Positions 1-4,787 of a stretch of DNA of 7,784 bases are shown here, piece by piece (within the stretch, counting starts at the first letter, position 1; every line of letters begins with the position of its first letter). The stretch is from an uncultured Bacteroides sp. Lineage in GTDB: Bacteria; Bacteroidota; Bacteroidia; Bacteroidales; Bacteroidaceae. Under the pieces are notes generated by a model, which saw nothing but the letters and a program-made list of their open reading frames with translations, had not been told where the DNA came from and searched no databases. The stretch lies in NCBI GenBank assembly GCA_934716785.1, contig CAKUYM010000200.1:1-7784 (forward strand), given 5' to 3'. The position numbers were made by a program, and so were the translations under genes.

Positions 1-1065
1 TTCCCCTTCTCCGCTGCAGATGCGCAACGTCATGATTTGTGCCTGATCGGCAATGCCATTGCCCCCCCTTTCATTGTCGCGTTTGGCAGCGATAACGCCT
101 GCTTTCATAACGTTGGTGGCAGCGTCGGATGTGAGCAGTATGTTGTTTCCGTAATGATTGTCGTTTATGTCTTGGGGATTGTCACCTGTGATTTTTTGCC
201 GATTGTCTTTGCCGTATTGCGCCAAGGCTTGTTCATAGCTGGCTTTGGCTGTTTCTACACATCTTTTACCCATATTCCGGTATACCGGTTCCCATTTATC
301 AGTGTTGTATATGCTAAAGTAATAGGCTGTGCAGATAAAAGCAACTTCAGATAGGCTGTCCCTCTCAGCCTTGGGGTTGTAACAACTTTGAAACTCTTCC
401 ACTGTCAGTTCTTTTCCGGGGAAGCGCTGTTGCAAGTCTTGGTTAAACTTTTCAACATATTCTTCGATGACATAAGCTAATTGCAGGCCGGCGTATGCGC
501 TTCCGATCTTGGATTCCGGCATCACTTTGTATCGATAGTAGTTATATTCCTCCATATTTTCCGGCGCCGGAACTTCTTGGCGTTTTCCATCAATGATTTT
601 ATAATACTTTTTCCCGTCAAAGATATAGCCGGCATATGCATCCTTTAAACGGAAGAATTCTCGCTCTCCTTCTCTTGTTAAGGATTCTACGACTTGTCCG
701 TCTTTGCCGCCAATGAAATTCCAACCGTTGATGTCATCTGTCAATCCGTTCTTATCGTCATCTTTTTTGTTTAATTTCTCTTTAGGATTAACCCATATGG
801 ACTGTTCCAGATCTTCGTGTTCCACATCCATTCCGGTGCCGATCAATGCGACAATCGGCTTTTTCTTGGGCTTCTTTTTATTGGCATGCAAATATTCATG
901 GGCTTTATTAACTTCAGCACCGTATACACTGTCTTTGTCAAAAGAACAATTATACCAGTCCAATTCGGATTGTTTCTTTTGTTTTTCAACTTTTTGTTTA
1001 ACTAACTGAGCTGATACAGCCCCACAAATAAGGCAGTATGAGATAAGGAATATGAGTTTCTTCAT
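1..1065 (-). CDS. Secreted subtilisin-like (S8) protein, probable pseudopeptidase; 3' end off window
   Basis: The frame is open from an ATG at 1065 to the window edge, giving 355 residues with no stop; the C-terminal part, including any catalytic Ser region, is missing. Residues 1-19 form a Sec signal peptide with a likely cut after VSA, leaving Gln20 as the mature N-terminus. Residues 71-82 (IVALIGTGMDVE) and the following HEDL match the subtilase block around the catalytic Asp, but the Asp itself is Gly76. Residues 305-327 match the block around the catalytic His (YGNN at 305-308, AG at 322-323, VIAAKRDN following), but the His position is Thr317 and the HGTH signature is absent. About 240 residues separate the two sites, against about 32 in subtilisin, so a large, probably helical insertion lies between them. 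Mature cysteines are at 40, 228, 245, 269 and 350. It follows the thioredoxin-like gene by 27 bases and is probably co-transcribed. The S8 fold call is firm; lack of protease activity is inferred; its role is unknown. Confidence 0.85.
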   Translation of the reverse strand, partial: MKKLIFLISYCLICGAVSAQLVKQKVEKQKKQSELDWYNCSFDKDSVYGAEVNKAHEYLHANKKKPKKKPIVALIGTGMDVEHEDLEQSIWVNPKEKLNKKDDDKNGLTDDINGWNFIGGKDGQVVESLTREGEREFFRLKDAYAGYIFDGKKYYKIIDGKRQEVPAPENMEEYNYYRYKVMPESKIGSAYAGLQLAYVIEEYVEKFNQDLQQRFPGKELTVEEFQSCYNPKAERDSLSEVAFICTAYYFSIYNTDKWEPVYRNMGKRCVETAKASYEQALAQYGKDNRQKITGDNPQDINDNHYGNNILLTSDAATNVMKAGVIAAKRDNERGGNGIADQAQIMTLRICSGEGE

Positions 1066-1092
1066 TATAGATAGAATGAATTAGAATATGAT
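1066..1092 (-). promoter_or_regulatory. Short intergenic leader before the S8-like gene
   Basis: This is a 27-base A/T-rich gap between the stop of the thioredoxin-like gene and the ATG at 1065. No purine-rich Shine-Dalgarno sequence, hairpin or Bacteroides-type promoter (TTTG with TAnnTTTG) is seen. It is consistent with translation initiation on an unstructured leader, as is common in Bacteroidetes, and with read-through transcription from the upstream gene. Confidence 0.4.
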
Positions 1093-2115
1093 TTAGTTGG
1101 ATTTATTTCTGACTTTTAATATGGCCTCGCGTACTTGTTCTCCGCGGACGTTGCGCGCTATCAGCTTCCCTTCTTTATCGATGACTACAAGGAAAGGTAT
1201 GGCGTAAAAACCATAAGCCGTTTGAATGGCGCTTGGTGCTTCATTGCTTTTAGGAAATCCTGCTTTATCCCATAGCATAACCCAGGGAAGTTTCTCTTCG
1301 TCCAGCACTTTTTTCCATTTAGCTTGACTATCGTCCAAGGATACACTGATGAACTCCAGGTCGTCAGCTTTCAGTTCATTGTATATTTTCAGCATGTTGC
1401 GCATTTCTTTGCGGCAAGGTCCGCACCAAGAAGCACAGAAATCCAAAACGACAATTTTACCACGGAAGTCTTTTAAACTGACATTCCGACCATTGACATC
1501 AGCAAAAGTAAAGTCAGGACATTCTGCACCGATGACCTGTCGGGAGAGGGTTCGGACTCTTTTTACCAGCCATTCGGCAGATAAAGAATTTCGCTCTTCG
1601 TTGGGAATCATATCCAATAGCTTCTTGTTAGAGTCGTAGTCATTCACATTGGCCAAATAAGCAAGCGCCGCAGCCATGCTTGGCGACAGTTGTGCGTTGG
1701 CTGGAAGAGAGATGATCGCTTTGTCAGGATCTTTCTCGGCAGGCAAGTATTCTTGCAGAGTGAGGAACGAGTTGATGCCTTCAAACGACAGAGAACTTTG
1801 TTCGGGACTTGCTTCATCATAGTAGCCGTTGATAGTTACTTCGTTGTTCTCAAAATATATTTTTTCTTCCGTTTCTCCGATTCGCAACGTGTAGACATCA
1901 GGCTGAATCTGCTTCTGTTCTGTCGCAAACTCTCTATCGGACTGGATAGTACAGCTAAAAATAAGCGTTCCGCTCAGGTCTTTCACCTGCAAAGTGGTAG
2001 GTTTCAGTATTCTTAACTTACCTTTAATTTGCAGTCCATCTTTGCACCACGAACTTGTTGTGGTGCATAAGATGGATGAGAAGAATAAAATGAAAAGTTT
2101 CTTTGTTGAGATCAT
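1093..2115 (-). CDS. Secreted TlpA-like thiol-disulfide oxidoreductase with N-terminal DUF4369-like domain
   Basis: The protein has 340 residues and is complete. Residues 1 to about 24 form a Sec signal peptide (KK then a hydrophobic run). Cysteines at 17 and 24 do not sit in a convincing lipobox, so a soluble periplasmic protein is favoured over a lipoprotein. Residues about 27-120 are beta-rich and resemble the DUF4369 domain often placed before Bacteroidetes redoxins. A helical linker follows. From about residue 195 there is a TlpA/AhpC-TSA thioredoxin fold: CPDFTF at 199-204, VVLDFCASW before the active site, W230-C231-G232-P233-C234, and the cis-proline loop AIPFLV with Pro307. All key redox residues are present, so it should reduce or shuffle disulfides in the envelope. 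Cys199 is an extra cysteine outside the CxxC pair. It lies 38 bases after the lipoprotein gene and 27 before the S8-like gene. Related redoxins are frequent in SusCD loci; the partner here is unknown, and co-encoded cysteine-containing secreted proteins are candidates. Confidence 0.93.
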   Translation of the reverse strand: MISTKKLFILFFSSILCTTTSSWCKDGLQIKGKLRILKPTTLQVKDLSGTLIFSCTIQSDREFATEQKQIQPDVYTLRIGETEEKIYFENNEVTINGYYDEASPEQSSLSFEGINSFLTLQEYLPAEKDPDKAIISLPANAQLSPSMAAALAYLANVNDYDSNKKLLDMIPNEERNSLSAEWLVKRVRTLSRQVIGAECPDFTFADVNGRNVSLKDFRGKIVVLDFCASWCGPCRKEMRNMLKIYNELKADDLEFISVSLDDSQAKWKKVLDEEKLPWVMLWDKAGFPKSNEAPSAIQTAYGFYAIPFLVVIDKEGKLIARNVRGEQVREAILKVRNKSN

Positions 2116-2153
2116 AAAATTATATTTAAATAATTATCGTTACTGGCGAATGA
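2116..2153 (-). promoter_or_regulatory. A/T-rich leader before the thioredoxin-like gene
   Basis: This 38-base gap is very A/T-rich just before the ATG at 2115 (read on the minus strand: AATTATTTAAATATAATTTT). It has no Shine-Dalgarno match. Such leaders are typical of Bacteroidetes genes and support the chosen start. No separate promoter is evident. Confidence 0.4.
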
Positions 2154-3197
2154 TTACCAGTCGAATCCTCCCCAAGGATCATTGTCATCTCCACCGTCTT
2201 TATCATTGCCCGGTATTTCGGGATGAGGCAGGATGTCCCAATCGTCCGGACCTTTTGCTATAGCTTCCAAATCAATACCATAATTGTCTTTCATATATTT
2301 GCGTACAAAAGTAAATTTCTCGATAATAAGCGGGTACTGGCTGTATTTTTCATTGCTTTCGGCTTCTGTATAATACAGGGAAAGTAATGCATATCCGGCA
2401 AATGTTGCTTCTCTGGTCGGGTTACTGCCATCGTATTCTTCGTTCAAGCTGAATGTCGTTGTATTTACAGTGCCCGGAAATCCTCTGTTCAAGTGAAAAT
2501 CAGGACTGTCTGTTTCCCAAAAATTGAAAGATATAGGAGTTACATAATCAAGGTCATTGTTGAATTCTTCGGGAATAGCAATAAGTCTTTTTTCTACAGC
2601 AATTTTTATGATGTTACCGAGGATCATTTTACGGCGTTGGCTGAACGTCGCTTGATCTTCCGGTATAATATATTTGTCGGTCATATCAGCCTGAGGTCCG
2701 AATAAGCAAGTGCTCCAGTAATCCAACCCGTTGGTGAGCTCGTGCATGGCATTATTTTGTTCGATAACGATTACTCCCAAATCTATTTTTGTTGCTATAT
2801 GCACATTATAGGCCATATACCAATATAATGGCAGTACTTTGCTTGTAACCTTTTTACACTTTCCGTTATTGAGGTAAGCAAATACGTGCTTCTTCATAAA
2901 TTCTGTATAGAACTTCGCCATATCGTCGCTGATACATCCTTCACCTTTATAGTTGGTAGATGAGCCTCCTGTCCAGCTACGATTGAAATCTTCATCTTGC
3001 AGATCTTTATAAATCAGGTAAACACCGAAATTTTTTTGTATTTGTGCGATGTCATCATCCCAACTGTTTGTTCCTTGTGGAACCTTAAAGCGCAATTCAA
3101 TGCCTCCTTCTGTGGGAATGATTGCATCTTCTTCGTGGCATGAAGTGAATGCCAGGCAGGCGAGAAGTCCACATATTATTAGATATATATTTCTCAT
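2154..3197 (-). CDS. SusCD-associated lipoprotein resembling the Mx1 putative zinc metallopeptidase family, with HExxN in place of HExxH
   Basis: The protein has 347 residues and is complete. A lipoprotein signal peptide ends in the lipobox FTSC with Cys20. The following HEED is acidic and resembles the Bacteroidetes lipoprotein export signal, so surface exposure is likely. The layout recalls the putative zinc-binding metallopeptidase (Mx1) lipoproteins encoded next to SusD: an N-terminal block near residues 48-75 (WDDDIAQIQKNFGVYLIYKD), a central candidate metal motif, and a C-terminal block near residues 290-312 (KYMKDNYGIDLEAI). At the metal motif the sequence is H152-E153-L154-T155-N156, so the second His ligand is Asn. 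Further on, FAG at 266-268 sits where I would expect an acidic ligand, though that alignment is uncertain. The last 30 residues are rich in Asp, Gly and Trp. Position third in a SusC-SusD operon, 34 bases after SusD, suggests an accessory surface protein for the transporter. The lipoprotein call is firm; family membership is moderate; enzymatic activity is doubtful. Confidence 0.75.
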   Translation of the reverse strand: MRNIYLIICGLLACLAFTSCHEEDAIIPTEGGIELRFKVPQGTNSWDDDIAQIQKNFGVYLIYKDLQDEDFNRSWTGGSSTNYKGEGCISDDMAKFYTEFMKKHVFAYLNNGKCKKVTSKVLPLYWYMAYNVHIATKIDLGVIVIEQNNAMHELTNGLDYWSTCLFGPQADMTDKYIIPEDQATFSQRRKMILGNIIKIAVEKRLIAIPEEFNNDLDYVTPISFNFWETDSPDFHLNRGFPGTVNTTTFSLNEEYDGSNPTREATFAGYALLSLYYTEAESNEKYSQYPLIIEKFTFVRKYMKDNYGIDLEAIAKGPDDWDILPHPEIPGNDKDGGDDNDPWGGFDW

Positions 3198-3231
3198 ATT
3201 TATTCTTTTTTAGTTATTGAGTTTATTAATA
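3198..3231 (-). promoter_or_regulatory. A-rich leader between susD-like and lipoprotein genes
   Basis: The 34-base gap reads, on the minus strand, with an A-run and AAAGAATAAAT directly before the ATG at 3197. There is no strong Shine-Dalgarno sequence, and no terminator hairpin that would split the operon. It supports the ATG at 3197 as the start, which also yields a proper lipoprotein signal. Confidence 0.4.
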
Positions 3232-4776
3232 TTAGTTCTCTCGTTTGGGGGCCAAGGGGTTTTGTTCCAACCTTTTGTTCTTAATCAATACTTCATCCGG
3301 AATCGGTATGGTATAAGAAGGGTCATTGTTCTTCAGCGTATATGTTTTACCCTCCCATTCGTGTGTGATTTGTGGCATTCCGTAACGTCTCAAGTCAAAC
3401 CAGCGTTGTCCTTCAAAGCAAAGTTCCTTTCTTCTTTCCGCCTTGATGAAGTCTTTTAAAGTTTCACCGGTCAGTCCGTCGGGAATAGCCAGTTTTCCGG
3501 GTTCATAGCGTTTCTCCAACAGAGTTCTTATAGCTGAAAGTGCCTTGTTTTCTTCATTATTGTTGGCGGAAGCTTCGGCAAGATTCAGATATGCTTCACT
3601 CAGTCTGAAAGAGAGTGCGAAGTTTTCCGAACCATTAGGCTCTCCCGTTGTAGACAGTTGGTATTTTCCGAAAGAACTGTAGTCATTCGGATAAAAGCTT
3701 CTATTTTCTCGGTCATATTCTTTGGCTATGTATTTTTCTTTTCTTAAATCACCGTCTTTAAAGCTTTCCAGCAGATTGTCGGAGGCGATGAAGGCTTTTC
3801 GGTAATATGTAGTTGTTCCCCCAAAAGGATCTTCTTCTTCGTGAGACACCGTTTCGTTATTGAACTCTGTCAGATCAGATACATTGCCATATAACCAGAT
3901 AACCTCTGATGATTTGTAAGAGGTAAAATTGTAGTAGGGCTCTGCTGTTGATGCAGAAGGCAGATTGTTCAAATCGATTAAGGAGAAAGTCCAGTCATTG
4001 ATAACCTTGTCGGCATATGCCGCTGCATCTTTCCAATTTTCCATGTAAAGGTAGACGCGAGATTTCAATAATTGTATCATAGGAAGACTTATCAAATAAT
4101 TCGGTTCGTACTGTTTGTCTTTTGATAAAGAGAGAAACAGTTGTTCTGCCTCAGTCAAGTCTGCTATAATTTGGTTGTAAACTTCTTCTACGCTATTACG
4201 GGGTATCAGTAACTCCTCTTCGGGCTGCAAGTCGCTGGTTAATTTTAACGGTACCCCTGCTGCTTGTTTGTTATAATTATAAGGTACACCGAAATGATTG
4301 ACCAGCATGAAATAATAGAATGCTCTCAGACCTAAAGCTTGGGCAATCACATAATCCTTTTCTGCTTTCGTTCCGCTTACGTCACCGATATAGTCAAGTG
4401 CGGCATTGGCTCCTAAGATAAATTTATAGTAACCTTCCCAAATATTGTAAACAACAGGGCTGTTCTTTTCCATTGTGAAGAACATATCCGGTTGCCATGT
4501 GAAGACGGCTTTCTTGGATTCTATGTATCCTAAAGAGTTGGAGTCGAACTCATATCCGCTTTTGTGAAACTGTACATCATCATCGAGGAAACTCAAAAAG
4601 CCCAATAGATTGTTGCCTGATTTATGTTGTGGATAGGCACTACCAATCAGCATTTCCTGCAAGGCATTGGCATCCTTGGGAACATATTCGCTTTGTGATT
4701 TCGGCTCCAGAAAGTCGGAGCAGGATGACAGTGATAATAGAGTGATTCCTGTAATTGTATATATAAACTTTTTCAT
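3232..4776 (-). CDS. SusD/RagB-family outer-membrane substrate-binding lipoprotein
   Basis: The protein has 514 residues, complete and of usual SusD length. The signal peptide ends in LSLSSC with lipidated Cys19, followed by SDFLEP, a very common SusD N-terminus. The N-terminal half carries helical TPR-like segments (for example ALGLRAFYYFMLVNHFGVPY and the ADLTEAEQLF helix), as expected of the SusD fold. The C-terminal RagB/SusD domain shows its hallmark at residues 447-466, including ERRKE, FEGQRW with Trp459, and FDLRRYG. It ends with the usual IPIPDEVL stretch before a conserved Asn-Pro. SusD proteins sit on the outer-membrane surface as a lid over the SusC barrel, capturing ligand and opening and closing over it. 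The gene begins only 11 bases after the SusC stop, so the two are surely co-expressed. The ligand cannot be predicted: SusD homologues bind glycans or, as in RagB, peptides, and no glycan-degrading enzyme is visible nearby. Confidence 0.97.
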   Translation of the reverse strand: MKKFIYTITGITLLSLSSCSDFLEPKSQSEYVPKDANALQEMLIGSAYPQHKSGNNLLGFLSFLDDDVQFHKSGYEFDSNSLGYIESKKAVFTWQPDMFFTMEKNSPVVYNIWEGYYKFILGANAALDYIGDVSGTKAEKDYVIAQALGLRAFYYFMLVNHFGVPYNYNKQAAGVPLKLTSDLQPEEELLIPRNSVEEVYNQIIADLTEAEQLFLSLSKDKQYEPNYLISLPMIQLLKSRVYLYMENWKDAAAYADKVINDWTFSLIDLNNLPSASTAEPYYNFTSYKSSEVIWLYGNVSDLTEFNNETVSHEEEDPFGGTTTYYRKAFIASDNLLESFKDGDLRKEKYIAKEYDRENRSFYPNDYSSFGKYQLSTTGEPNGSENFALSFRLSEAYLNLAEASANNNEENKALSAIRTLLEKRYEPGKLAIPDGLTGETLKDFIKAERRKELCFEGQRWFDLRRYGMPQITHEWEGKTYTLKNNDPSYTIPIPDEVLIKNKRLEQNPLAPKREN

Positions 4777-4787
4777 CTTTTATTTTT
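4777..4787 (-). promoter_or_regulatory. Very short A-rich susC-susD junction
   Basis: On the minus strand the SusC stop TAA is followed by AAAAATAAAAG and then the SusD ATG at 4776. There is no canonical Shine-Dalgarno sequence. The tight spacing and A-rich leader indicate translation from the same transcript, possibly with translational coupling. Confidence 0.45.

Noticed and set aside
37..354. Open frames on the plus strand (here and near 704-1009, 1690-2016, 4819-5184, 6139-6405 and others)
   Set aside because: All lie antisense to well-supported minus-strand genes, have no recognisable domains or convincing starts, and are best explained as shadows of the real coding frames.
1..1065. S8-like gene as a decayed pseudogene
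   Set aside because: I translated all 355 codons and found no stop or frameshift, and the signal peptide and framework motifs are intact; an inactive but maintained protein fits better.
2044..2067. Possible lipobox at Cys17 or Cys24 of the thioredoxin-like protein
   Set aside because: The residues before the cysteines (SSIL and SSW) do not fit the usual L-x-A/G/S-C pattern, so lipidation is not claimed.
2142..2161. Inverted repeat ACTGG...CCAGT around the stop of the Mx1-like gene
   Set aside because: Only five base pairs with a ten-base loop and no following T-run on the coding strand; too weak for a terminator or a regulatory hairpin.
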